Below, piece after piece: positions 7,711-13,739 of a stretch of 14,599 bases of DNA. The notes under the pieces were generated by a model. That model was not told where the DNA came from. It saw only the letters and a list, made by a program, of their open reading frames with translations, and made no database searches. The position numbers were made by a program, and so were the translations under genes. This DNA comes from Treponema sp. (GTDB lineage Bacteria > Spirochaetota > Spirochaetia > Treponematales > Breznakiellaceae): assembly GCA_009780595.1 (NCBI GenBank), contig WQZT01000014.1, positions 1 to 14,599 on the forward strand, written 5' to 3'. The first letter of the stretch is position 1. The number at the start of each line of letters is the position of its first letter.

Positions 7711-8055
7711 ATGCCGTATATCGCTATTAATGTAACAGAGAAACTTTCGGATGCTCAGAAAGAGAAAATCAAAGCTGAGTTTGGGCGCCTGATCATGCTT
7801 ATTCCAACTAAGACAGAGGCGCGGACGCTGGTGGACTTTTCGGATTGCCGCACGATGTATAAGGACGGCCGGCTTATCGCAGGCGCGTTTATTGAGCTGC
7901 GCTTGTGGCATGCGTCTGAGTTTGAAAACAAAAAGCAGTTTACCGAACAGACGTTTACGATGCTTGCCCGCGAACTGGGGCTAGCGCCTGAAAATATCTA
8001 CTTAAATATTGCAGAGTTTGAACATTGGGGCGCGGACGGGACTTACAAAGTTTAG
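7711..8055 (+). CDS. MIF/tautomerase-superfamily-like small protein
   Basis: A 114-residue cytosolic protein whose length and layout match macrophage migration inhibitory factor and related phenylpyruvate tautomerases. Met1 is followed by Pro2, which after Met removal would be the catalytic N-terminal proline. K34 falls about where MIF has its active-site lysine. IAGAFIELRL, then a helix, then LGLAPENIYLNIAEFEHWG resemble the MIF segments around SIGKIGG and RISPDRVYINYYD. The resemblance is by eye, so the fold is likely but the substrate is unknown; such trimeric tautomerases act on keto-enol acids. GAGGTGA (7701-7707) is a good RBS. The gene is monocistronic, with its own promoter and a hairpin after its stop. 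Confidence 0.68.
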   Translation: MPYIAINVTEKLSDAQKEKIKAEFGRLIMLIPTKTEARTLVDFSDCRTMYKDGRLIAGAFIELRLWHASEFENKKQFTEQTFTMLARELGLAPENIYLNIAEFEHWGADGTYKV

Positions 8056-8062
8056 GGAGCGG

Positions 8063-8089
8063 GGCGAAAACAGGTGCGTGCCTGTTGCC
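8063..8089 (+). terminator. Hairpin after the tautomerase-like gene
   Basis: AACAGG (8069-8074), a six-base loop, and CCTGTT (8081-8086) form a perfect stem that extends to GGC/GCC (8063-8065 with 8087-8089) across a GAA bulge. It begins eight bases after the stop codon. There is no T run after it, so it may be a factor-dependent terminator or a 3'-end stabiliser. Confidence 0.4.
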
Positions 8090-8263
8090 GGATAATTCTC
8101 TGATTTTCTCGATGTTTACGTCTGGTTAGTATTTGTGCGATGGTTTTCAAGAAGGTATAGAAAAAAATTAATTTTTCGGGTATATTATTAATATAAAACC
8201 TTGACGGCAAATCTTGGTAAAGATTAACAAATAAAAATCAACGTATGTCAGGAGGAGGATATT
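8090..8263 (+). promoter_or_regulatory. AT-rich upstream region of the TPR gene with two ATTAAT-centred palindromes and a weak promoter
   Basis: No gene is seen here. AAAAATTAATTTTT (8163-8176) is a perfect 14-base palindrome, and TATTAATA (8186-8193) is a second palindrome whose centre is exactly 20 bases away. Downstream, TTGACG (8201-8206) and TAACAA (8225-8230, 18-base spacer) make a weak promoter candidate; the -10 box matches only three of six. A 13-base word spanning that box recurs before the phosphohexomutase gene. The RBS GGAGGAGG lies at 8251-8258. Confidence 0.35.
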
Positions 8264-8779
8264 ATGGAAACAACAGAGAGTCTTAACCATTCCGGTATCG
8301 CGCTGACTGAAGCCAATCGGCCATACGAAGCCATTCCTCTATTCCGCCAGGCGCTGATTGCCGAGCCGAACAATCCTTTCCTGTGGTTTAACTTGGGTAT
8401 TGCCGAGCAGAAAACTGGCGGCTACGATGAGGCGCTTGAGTGTTTCCGGCGGGCAGTCGACATTGACGATTATATGGCTGAAGCGTGGGGGGCGATGGGG
8501 CTTATTCACTACGAGATGGAGCTTTTTGATGATGCGGAGAACTGCTATCATCGGGCGCTCCAGCGGGATGCCAATTCCCCAAAAATATGGAATAACCTGG
8601 GGGTTTTGCATTTTTCGCGAGGGGGCTACGAGGATGCCCGCAATTGCTTTGAGGCGGCAGTAAGCCGCTCCCCTGAGTTTTATGACGCGCTGTTTAATCT
8701 GCGGGATACCTGCCGGGAACTGGAAGATTGGCGGGCGGCGGCGGAGTTCGAGCGAATCCTTCGGACTTTGCAACGGTAA
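8264..8779 (+). CDS. Tetratricopeptide-repeat (TPR) protein
   Basis: A 171-residue protein made almost wholly of five 34-residue TPR units: about 4-37, 38-71, 72-105, 106-139 and 140-171. Each shows the W/L-G-Y/F-A-P spacing, for example PFLWFNLGIAEQKTGGYDEA and PKIWNNLGVLHFSRGGYEDA. There is no signal peptide or membrane segment, so it is a cytosolic scaffold for protein-protein contacts. A strong AGGAGG lies just before the ATG. The next gene starts 16 bases after its stop and has only a poor RBS, so the two are very likely co-transcribed and perhaps translationally coupled. This makes the phosphoesterase-like protein a candidate partner. The repeats are clear; the cellular role is not known. 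Confidence 0.9.
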   Translation: METTESLNHSGIALTEANRPYEAIPLFRQALIAEPNNPFLWFNLGIAEQKTGGYDEALECFRRAVDIDDYMAEAWGAMGLIHYEMELFDDAENCYHRALQRDANSPKIWNNLGVLHFSRGGYEDARNCFEAAVSRSPEFYDALFNLRDTCRELEDWRAAAEFERILRTLQR

Positions 8780-8795
8780 GATAGCAATACGATAT

Positions 8796-9632
8796 ATGAA
8801 AATCCTTTATATTGCCGAAATTATCGGCAAAGCCGGAGTGTACGCTCTAAAAAAGTGCCTCCCGGATATTAAGAAAGAGAAAAATCCTGATTTTGTTATT
8901 GCCTGCGCCGACGGTGCTACTGGCGGGAACGGCTTGGGGCGAAATCACGCGGCGTACATTCGCAAACTTGGGGTACATGTTCTCACCACGGGGGAGTGCT
9001 GTTTTTACAAAAAAGACTTGACCGAAAACATCAGTCAACTGCCGTATGTGCTGAGGCCGGAAAATCTCAATGCCGAAGCGCCGGGTATTGGCTGCCGGGT
9101 TTATTACACCACTGTCGATGGCAATCCAAAACAGAAAGTTGCGGTTGCGGTGCTTTTGGGGCAGAGCGGTTTTAACAGGATGCACGCTAACAGCCCCTTT
9201 TCCGGTCTTGCGGCGCTTTTAGAGCGGTTGCGGCAGGAAACGCCCTACACGGTGATTGATTTCCACGCCCTTGCCACCGCCGAAAAGCAGACGTTTTTCG
9301 CAATGGCTGACGGTAGCTGTTCGGCGGTGATTGGTTCTCACACGCGGGTACAGACCGCCGACGAGCGCATTCTCCCCGGCGGTACTGTTGTCATTACCGA
9401 CGCAGGCCGCACTGGCAGTATTGAATCGGTCGGCGGTTGCAGCCGGGAATCCCGCATACGGGAGTATATTTCGGGCATCCCCGACTGGACAAAAGATGCG
9501 TGGGAAAAACCCGCGCTGCAAGGGCTTTTCTTCGAGCTCGCCGGAAACGGGAAGGCTGTTACGGTGGAGCGCTTGAGCATCGCCGCCCCAGAGCCGCCCG
9601 TCGCCGAAGCAGGTGGGGAAGCAGTTTGTTAG
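8796..9632 (+). CDS. YmdB-like (TIGR00282-type) calcineurin-fold protein with altered metal site
   Basis: A 278-residue cytosolic protein collinear with YmdB/DR1281 metallophosphoesterases, some of which hydrolyse 2',3'-cyclic nucleotides. Family landmarks are the N-terminal KILYIAEIIGKAG, PDFVIACADG, VLRPEN, IDFHALATAEK, GSHTRVQTADERILPGGT and ITDAGRTG. Set against the ligands known for the family (D8, E39, N40, N67, H150, H175, H177), this protein has E8, D39, G40, E67, H157, H182 and R184. The usual GNHTWD loop reads GECCFY, so its catalytic His68 is Cys. Only two of seven ligands are unchanged, which suggests changed chemistry or a binding role. The start at 8796 is chosen because it begins exactly at the conserved beta strand; the frame is open further upstream but that part overlaps the TPR gene. 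The last 20 residues or so are Pro/Ala/Glu-rich and probably disordered. Confidence 0.85.
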   Translation: MKILYIAEIIGKAGVYALKKCLPDIKKEKNPDFVIACADGATGGNGLGRNHAAYIRKLGVHVLTTGECCFYKKDLTENISQLPYVLRPENLNAEAPGIGCRVYYTTVDGNPKQKVAVAVLLGQSGFNRMHANSPFSGLAALLERLRQETPYTVIDFHALATAEKQTFFAMADGSCSAVIGSHTRVQTADERILPGGTVVITDAGRTGSIESVGGCSRESRIREYISGIPDWTKDAWEKPALQGLFFELAGNGKAVTVERLSIAAPEPPVAEAGGEAVC

Positions 9633-9662
9633 GCGTAAGCGGCTCAGTATTTTTGTACTGTA

Positions 9663-9691
9663 TTGTTTGCAGCAGAAATAAACATTATACT
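9663..9691 (+). promoter_or_regulatory. Sigma70-type promoter of the hsp20 gene
   Basis: TTGTTT (9663-9668) and TATACT (9686-9691) are separated by 17 bases. Transcription would begin near 9698, giving a leader of about 25 bases with GGAGGG at 9713-9718 as the RBS. I see no CIRCE-type inverted repeat, so heat control, if any, is not of the HrcA kind at this site. Confidence 0.65.
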
Positions 9692-9721
9692 ATATAAATC
9701 TATTATTATTATGGAGGGAAA

Positions 9722-10342
9722 ATGAAGGGAAACAGAGGTTACGCCGATCTGGGCGATATTTTTGACGAAATATTCGAGGCTGCACGAAATTTTCACGATG
9801 AGTTCCGCAAGAATTTTAACTCCCGCGAAAATGTCCGTGATGTTGGGAGTGAATGCGGTGCAGGGCAGGGTGAAGGCCGCACGTGGGCTTTTGACGAAAA
9901 TGTCGACTACTACCCCAACTATTCCTATCCGCCAATGAATATCTGCCTGACTGCCGACCGAAGCCTGGTCTTTGAGTTTGCGCTGGCGGGATTTGACGAA
10001 AAGGACATACACCTTTCCTTTCAGGGCGATTACATGGTGTTCTCGGCATCCGTGCCAGTGCCAGCGTTCGTGCCGCCGTCTGCACCATCTGCTGATACGC
10101 CGGAAGCGCCGGAAGCTCCTTCGGAAAATATTCGCTATTTAAAACGCCGCCTAAAAATGAAAGACATCGAAAAGCAGAAGTATTTTGTCCCGCTCGATAA
10201 ATACGCGCAAGAAAAAGTGAAGGCAGTGTTTCGCAACGGTATACTGCGGGTGTCTATTCCTCCGAAGGATGAGCCTGAGCAAAGCAGCGGCATTAAAATC
10301 GAGATACTGTCCAGCGAGGATGTTGGCCCAATTACAGAGTAA
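9722..10342 (+). CDS. Hsp20/alpha-crystallin-family small heat-shock protein
   Basis: A 206-residue ATP-independent chaperone that holds unfolding proteins, acting in the cytosol. The N-terminal arm (1-70) starts with an amphipathic stretch GDIFDEIFEAARNF. The alpha-crystallin domain spans about 70-181: strands in PMNICLTADRSLVFEFALAG and FDEKDIHLSFQGDYMVFSA, then YFVPLDKY and the hallmark KAVFRNGILRVSIP (A-x-x-x-N-G-x-L). A C-terminal IKIEI (191-195) fits the I-x-I oligomerisation motif. Residues 111-136 are a Pro/Ala/Ser-rich insert between strands where the dimerisation loop normally lies. The protein is longer than the usual 140-160 residues because of this insert and the long N-terminal arm. 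It has its own promoter, and the next gene also has one. Confidence 0.88.
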   Translation: MKGNRGYADLGDIFDEIFEAARNFHDEFRKNFNSRENVRDVGSECGAGQGEGRTWAFDENVDYYPNYSYPPMNICLTADRSLVFEFALAGFDEKDIHLSFQGDYMVFSASVPVPAFVPPSAPSADTPEAPEAPSENIRYLKRRLKMKDIEKQKYFVPLDKYAQEKVKAVFRNGILRVSIPPKDEPEQSSGIKIEILSSEDVGPITE

Positions 10343-10423
10343 TATCCACTGAGATTTGCTTGTTGCTGAAAGTTTGAAAAAGATTAACAAACTAAGTAGA
10401 TATTGATTTGACTTCAATCCATC

Positions 10424-10452
10424 TTGCCTCCATTGCCTTGTGAAGTTATACT
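10424..10452 (+). promoter_or_regulatory. Sigma70-type promoter of the phosphohexomutase gene
   Basis: TTGCCT (10424-10429) and TATACT (10447-10452) are separated by 17 bases. Transcription would start near 10459, only about 15 bases before the ATG, with GAGG at 10462-10465 as the RBS. The rest of the 131-base gap (10343-10473) holds a 13-base word (10379-10391) that also occurs before the TPR gene. Confidence 0.65.
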
Positions 10453-10473
10453 TGAACAAGCGAGGCTTATATT

Positions 10474-12225
10474 ATGGATCAAAATGAGATTGCCAGACGG
10501 GCACAAGATTATATAGCGAAAGAAAACGACGCGCATTTCAGGGAAGAGGTGGAAACCCTTCTTGTTGCCGGGAATTACAAAGAGTTGACCGACCGGTTTT
10601 ACCAGAACCTGGAGTTTGGCACCGGAGGTTTGCGGGGCGTTATCGGCGGCGGCTACAACCGGATGAACACGCTCGTGGTGAAAAGCGCCACGCAGGGGCT
10701 TGCCAATTACCTGAAGAAAGCGCTGCCGGACAAGGCGCGGAAAATCGGCGAAGGCGGGCTGTCCGCCGCGATTGCGTTCGACAGCCGCCATTACTCGCCT
10801 GAGTTTGCCGAAGCCGCCGCGCTCATCTTCGCGGCGAACGGAATTAAGACCTATCTGTATTCGTCGCTGCGCCCCACGCCCGCGCTCTCGTTTGCGATAC
10901 GACATCTTCACTGCGACACCGGCATCGTGCTTACCGCTAGCCACAATCCGCCGCAGTACAACGGCTACAAAGCTTACTGGGGAGATGGCGCGCAGGTTGT
11001 TCCGCCGCACGACAAGGGAATTATCGCCGAGGTCAACGCGGTTACGCAGATACAGGAGATGACGCGCGCACAGGCGCTTGCGAAGGGGCTGTTGGTTATC
11101 ATCGATAAAGAGGTTGACGCGCCGTACCAGCAGATGGTGCGGAACTGCTTGTTCAGGCCGGAGCTTGTCAGACAGAAGGCTGGCGAGGTGAAAATCGTAT
11201 ACACGCCCCTGCACGGAACTGGCGCGTTTCACGTTGAAGGCGTGCTGGGGAGTATGGGGCTGAAGGTGATCACTGTGCCCCAGCAGCGCGAGGGCGACGG
11301 CGACTTTCCAACCGTGGCGTCGCCCAACCCGGAAGAGGCGGCGGCGCTGGACATGGCGATTAAGCTCGGCATGAAAGAAAACGCCGATGTGGTGATGGCG
11401 ACCGATCCGGACGCCGACCGTTTTGGTATCGCGGTGCGTTCGATGGAAGGGGAAGGGGCGAGCACGCGCTTTGTCCTTGTTACCGGCAACCAGATGGGGG
11501 CGCTCCTTGCGGATTATATTTTTCTCTCGCTGAAAGAAGCGGGGCGGATGCCGCCTCATCCGGCGATGGTCAACACGATTGTTACAACGGGGATGCAAAA
11601 AAAAGTGGCGGAGCATTACGGCGCGCAGTGCTTTGAGTGCCTCACCGGGTTTAAGTGGATTGCTGAAGTAATTGCGAAGTGCGAGGCGGACAAATCTGCC
11701 TCAGTAGTGTTTGGAACGGAGGAAAGCTACGGTTACCTCATTGGTACGGAAGTCCGCGACAAGGATGGTATTTCTGCCGCAGCGATGACTGCGGAAATGA
11801 CGCTGTACTGGCGCGGTAAAGGCAAGAGCTTGCTCGACCGCCTCAATGAGCTGTACGAAATCTGCGGCTACTGGGAAGAGACGGGAGTTTCCAAATATTT
11901 TGAAGGGCCGGAAGGATCGAAGATAATGGCGGGCATTATGGAGAACTACCGGAAGAATCCGCCCAAGATGCTCGGCGGTATCGAAGTGCTGCGAACGCGC
12001 GATCTGAAAAACGGCGCTGACGGGCTGCCGCCAAGCGACGTGCTTCAGTTTTTCCTGCAAGATGGAACGGTGGTCAGTGCGCGGCCCAGCGGCACTGAGC
12101 CGAAGATAAAGTTCTACGCCAGTTGCTGCGCTGCTCTTTCGTCAGGCGGGCTTGACGCGGCAAAGGTAGAGGCAGGCCGCAAGCTTGCCGCGATTAAAAA
12201 GGACATCCAGCAGGTTATCGGTTGA
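10474..12225 (+). CDS. Phosphoglucomutase/phosphomannomutase (alpha-D-phosphohexomutase)
   Basis: A 583-residue cytosolic enzyme that interconverts hexose-1-phosphate and hexose-6-phosphate through a phosphoserine and a bisphosphate intermediate. All four active-site loops are present in order: the phosphoserine loop LTASHNPPQYNGYK with S156, the Mg-binding loop TDPDADR (310-316), the sugar-binding loop GTEESYG (414-420), and the phosphate-binding loop RPSGTEPK (537-544). The N-terminal EFGTGGLRGVIGGGYNRMN is typical of the long (about 570-580 residue) PgcA/PGM2-like branch, so glucose-1-phosphate/glucose-6-phosphate is the likely main pair, though mannose or other sugars cannot be excluded. 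It would link Leloir-pathway galactose use to glycolysis, which fits the presence of galK 3 kb away. It has its own promoter, and the following small gene may share its transcript. Confidence 0.93.
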   Translation: MDQNEIARRAQDYIAKENDAHFREEVETLLVAGNYKELTDRFYQNLEFGTGGLRGVIGGGYNRMNTLVVKSATQGLANYLKKALPDKARKIGEGGLSAAIAFDSRHYSPEFAEAAALIFAANGIKTYLYSSLRPTPALSFAIRHLHCDTGIVLTASHNPPQYNGYKAYWGDGAQVVPPHDKGIIAEVNAVTQIQEMTRAQALAKGLLVIIDKEVDAPYQQMVRNCLFRPELVRQKAGEVKIVYTPLHGTGAFHVEGVLGSMGLKVITVPQQREGDGDFPTVASPNPEEAAALDMAIKLGMKENADVVMATDPDADRFGIAVRSMEGEGASTRFVLVTGNQMGALLADYIFLSLKEAGRMPPHPAMVNTIVTTGMQKKVAEHYGAQCFECLTGFKWIAEVIAKCEADKSASVVFGTEESYGYLIGTEVRDKDGISAAAMTAEMTLYWRGKGKSLLDRLNELYEICGYWEETGVSKYFEGPEGSKIMAGIMENYRKNPPKMLGGIEVLRTRDLKNGADGLPPSDVLQFFLQDGTVVSARPSGTEPKIKFYASCCAALSSGGLDAAKVEAGRKLAAIKKDIQQVIG

Positions 12226-12283
12226 TCGCCGGGCGATTGCCCAGCGACTAGCCTGTAGCCGCTTTAGTATTAAGGAAAGGTCA

Positions 12284-12634
12284 GTGGATAAAAGCATAAA
12301 ACAAAAGAGCAGGGAATTCGCCATCAAGATCGTGCTTCTGCACAAGCAGCTTTCGGCGCGGCGAAAGGAAAGTGTTATGTCCGAAGAGTTGCTACGCTGC
12401 GGCGCGGGTGCGGGCGCGGAGCTTGCGAAGGCGGATTGCGCGATGGGCAAGAACGACCAAATAGCGAAGGTGTACAAAGCCCTCCAGGACTGCGCCGAGG
12501 CGAAGTATTGGCTTGAACTGCTGAACGATACAGACTATCTCACCGAGTTTGAATTTGGCGACATCCTGAAGGATTGCGACGAGCTTGGAAAACTGCTCAT
12601 TGTTCAGATAAAAACCTTCAGGGCTGCCGCTTAG
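12284..12634 (+). CDS. Four-helix-bundle protein (S23 / 23S rRNA intervening-sequence type)
   Basis: A 116-residue, all-helical cytosolic protein. The chosen start is GTG at 12284, which follows AAGGAAAGG (12272-12280); longer versions in the same frame would overlap the mutase gene and have no RBS. Family marks are the N-terminal SIKQKSREFAIKIVLL, the middle GAGAGAELAKADCAMGK, and AEAKYWLELLNDTDYL with ILKDCDELGKLLI. Relatives are encoded in 23S rRNA intervening sequences of spirochaetes and others, or as free-standing chromosomal genes, as here; no rRNA sequence surrounds it. They form oligomeric bundles of unclear function. The GTG lies 58 bases after the phosphohexomutase stop, with no clear promoter between, so co-transcription is likely. 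Confidence 0.85.
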   Translation: MDKSIKQKSREFAIKIVLLHKQLSARRKESVMSEELLRCGAGAGAELAKADCAMGKNDQIAKVYKALQDCAEAKYWLELLNDTDYLTEFEFGDILKDCDELGKLLIVQIKTFRAAA

Positions 12635-12673
12635 GATTTGCTATTCGCTTTTAAAATCGTAAAGCCAAAGAAT

Positions 12674-12717
12674 GACCGGGAGTTTCCCAAAAAGAAGAAA
12701 AATGTTCCCTCCCGGTC
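12674..12717 (-). terminator. Inverted repeat between converging genes, possible terminator
   Basis: GACCGGGAG (12674-12682) and CTCCCGGTC (12709-12717) form a perfect 9-bp stem enclosing a 26-base loop that is purine-rich on the + strand. It lies between the four-helix-bundle gene (+) and the outer-membrane protein gene (-), just after the stop of the latter. There is no clean T run on either side, so the termination mechanism is uncertain; it could serve both genes. Confidence 0.5.
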
Positions 12718-12725
12718 TAAGAAAG

Positions 12726-13463
12726 TTAAAATCTAAACCCTACGGCAATCTTGAACGTGCCGCCGAAAGCGCCATTGGCATCAATAGTTGGCTTTACTAA
12801 GTCTCCCAACCCCCCATTTGACAGCTCAGCTGACAGCCTATCCGCAAGATCTTTACTATCTTTGAGAGTTTTGGGTGCAAATGTATAGTTACCAAGCAAC
12901 TGCCCCCTGAGATAGATGGTATCGGTGAGATCAAAATCACCTCCGATGCCCACGTGGATTCTGAATGTACTCCAGTCAGATGCACTTTCATCTTTAGCTG
13001 CATTAGCTATATCATTTCCATCCTCGTCTTTGGCAGAAAGAACATAGTTGTATCCCGCACCAAGAAGTGGGTAGAAGGTAAAGTTGTCGCTGATCGTGAT
13101 GGGGTATTTTCCCAGCAGCGTGAAATCAAGGGACATCATTGTGCCTTTTGCCTCCTCATTGACCTTTTCTGCTATTCCTGGTATTTCCGAGGTCTCCATT
13201 GTTGTTGTTATAGGACCGGTTAAAAAGGCGATGGAGAGATCGACAAAGGTGGCATCAAAGAAAACAAATCCGCCAAAGTTCAGCGCAGTAACAGAGGCAC
13301 TAGCATCAAGCTTCATTAAACCCAGCATATCCATGGAAACGTTCGCTTCACCGATTTTTCCGTAATTAAGAATACCACCAGCACCAGCGCTGAACAGCGA
13401 CTGCGCAAAAGCTCCTCCTGCAACACACATTGCAAGAGCCAAAACCAAAAACCTTCTCTTCAT
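12726..13463 (-). CDS. Outer-membrane beta-barrel protein
   Basis: A 245-residue secreted protein. The signal peptide (MKRR, hydrophobic core, AFA cleavage after residue 20) is followed by alternating strands rich in Gly, Ala and aromatic residues, with loops rich in Asp, Glu and Lys. The protein ends GGTFKIAVGFRF, with the terminal Phe expected for insertion by the BAM machinery. Segments such as LDFTLLGKYPI, FTFYPLLGAGYNYVL, FRIHVGIGGDFDL and IYLRGQLLGNYTF look like the strands of a small barrel of about eight strands. A Cys at residue 13 sits in the signal core without a proper lipobox, so a lipoprotein is unlikely. The RBS is AAGGAG. The transcript has tandem promoters and a leader with two hairpins, which suggests regulated expression. 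The exact family and function are unknown. Confidence 0.82.
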   Translation of the reverse strand: MKRRFLVLALAMCVAGGAFAQSLFSAGAGGILNYGKIGEANVSMDMLGLMKLDASASVTALNFGGFVFFDATFVDLSIAFLTGPITTTMETSEIPGIAEKVNEEAKGTMMSLDFTLLGKYPITISDNFTFYPLLGAGYNYVLSAKDEDGNDIANAAKDESASDWSTFRIHVGIGGDFDLTDTIYLRGQLLGNYTFAPKTLKDSKDLADRLSAELSNGGLGDLVKPTIDANGAFGGTFKIAVGFRF

Positions 13464-13479
13464 ACGAGAGCTCCTTCTT

Positions 13480-13558
13480 ATGATCCCGCCCGGATCATTC
13501 CAAGGCAGCTATCACGTAAAATTATTCACCCTTACGGGCAGTTACCCTAACAGGGTAA
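13480..13558 (-). promoter_or_regulatory. Structured 5' leader of the outer-membrane protein mRNA
   Basis: Two perfect hairpins lie in the leader: ATGATCC-CGCCC-GGATCAT (13480-13498), whose near edge is four bases from the RBS (complement of 13471-13476), and TTACCCT-AAC-AGGGTAA (13542-13558). A related word, ACCCTTACGGG, lies between them. These could control ribosome access or message stability. I recognise no known riboswitch class. Confidence 0.5.
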
Positions 13559-13576
13559 TATTTTTCCAACGGCAAT

Positions 13577-13605
13577 ATCATCTTGGTGAATCGTTTTGTT
13601 GTCAA
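13577..13605 (-). promoter_or_regulatory. Proximal promoter candidate of the outer-membrane protein gene
   Basis: On the - strand, a perfect TTGACA (13605-13600) is followed after 17 bases by GATGAT (13582-13577), a four-of-six -10 box. Transcription would start near 13570, upstream of both leader hairpins. Confidence 0.45.
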
Positions 13606-13627
13606 ATCCACTATATTGCCTATACCT

Positions 13628-13657
13628 ACTATACAACTATCAAATAAATACTGTCAA
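13628..13657 (-). promoter_or_regulatory. Distal promoter candidate of the outer-membrane protein gene
   Basis: On the - strand, a perfect TTGACA (13657-13652) and TATAGT (13633-13628) are separated by 18 bases. This is the stronger of two tandem candidates. It would start near 13621 and give a leader of about 160 bases. Confidence 0.6.
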
Positions 13658-13670
13658 TAGATTTATTCAC

Positions 13671-13711
13671 AAAAAACGTGCAACGCCCTTCAGAGCCGCT
13701 CGTTGCGAGCG
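13671..13711 (-). terminator. Intrinsic terminator candidate after the 134-residue protein gene
   Basis: On the - strand, GCAACG (13706-13701) pairs with CGTTGC (13685-13680) across a 15-base loop and is followed after three bases by six T (13676-13671). A second hairpin, CGCTCG-TTG-CGAGCG (13697-13711), overlaps and competes with the first arm, so the two folds exclude each other. The site lies between the stop at 13740 and the promoters of the next gene. Confidence 0.45.
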
Positions 13712-13739
13712 CCCTTCCAATTCGACCAGCCGCGCGCCC

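Noticed and set aside
8682..8795. An N-terminal extension of the YmdB-like protein into the TPR gene
   Set aside because: The added residues are the TPR gene read in another frame; the conserved domain starts at the ATG at 8796.
9645..9660. Short hairpin CAGTA/TACTG after the YmdB-like gene
   Set aside because: A five-pair, AT-containing stem with no following T run is not convincing as a terminator.
10414..11616. A 400-codon open frame on the - strand opposite the phosphohexomutase gene
   Set aside because: It is antisense to a gene with all four family motifs, is rich in Arg and His as expected of a shadow frame in GC-rich DNA, and resembles no protein family.
12225..12242. Overlapping small hairpins (ATCGC-CGG-GCGAT and GGGC-GATT-GCCC) just after the phosphohexomutase stop
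   Set aside because: The stems are only four to five pairs with no T run, too weak to call a terminator.
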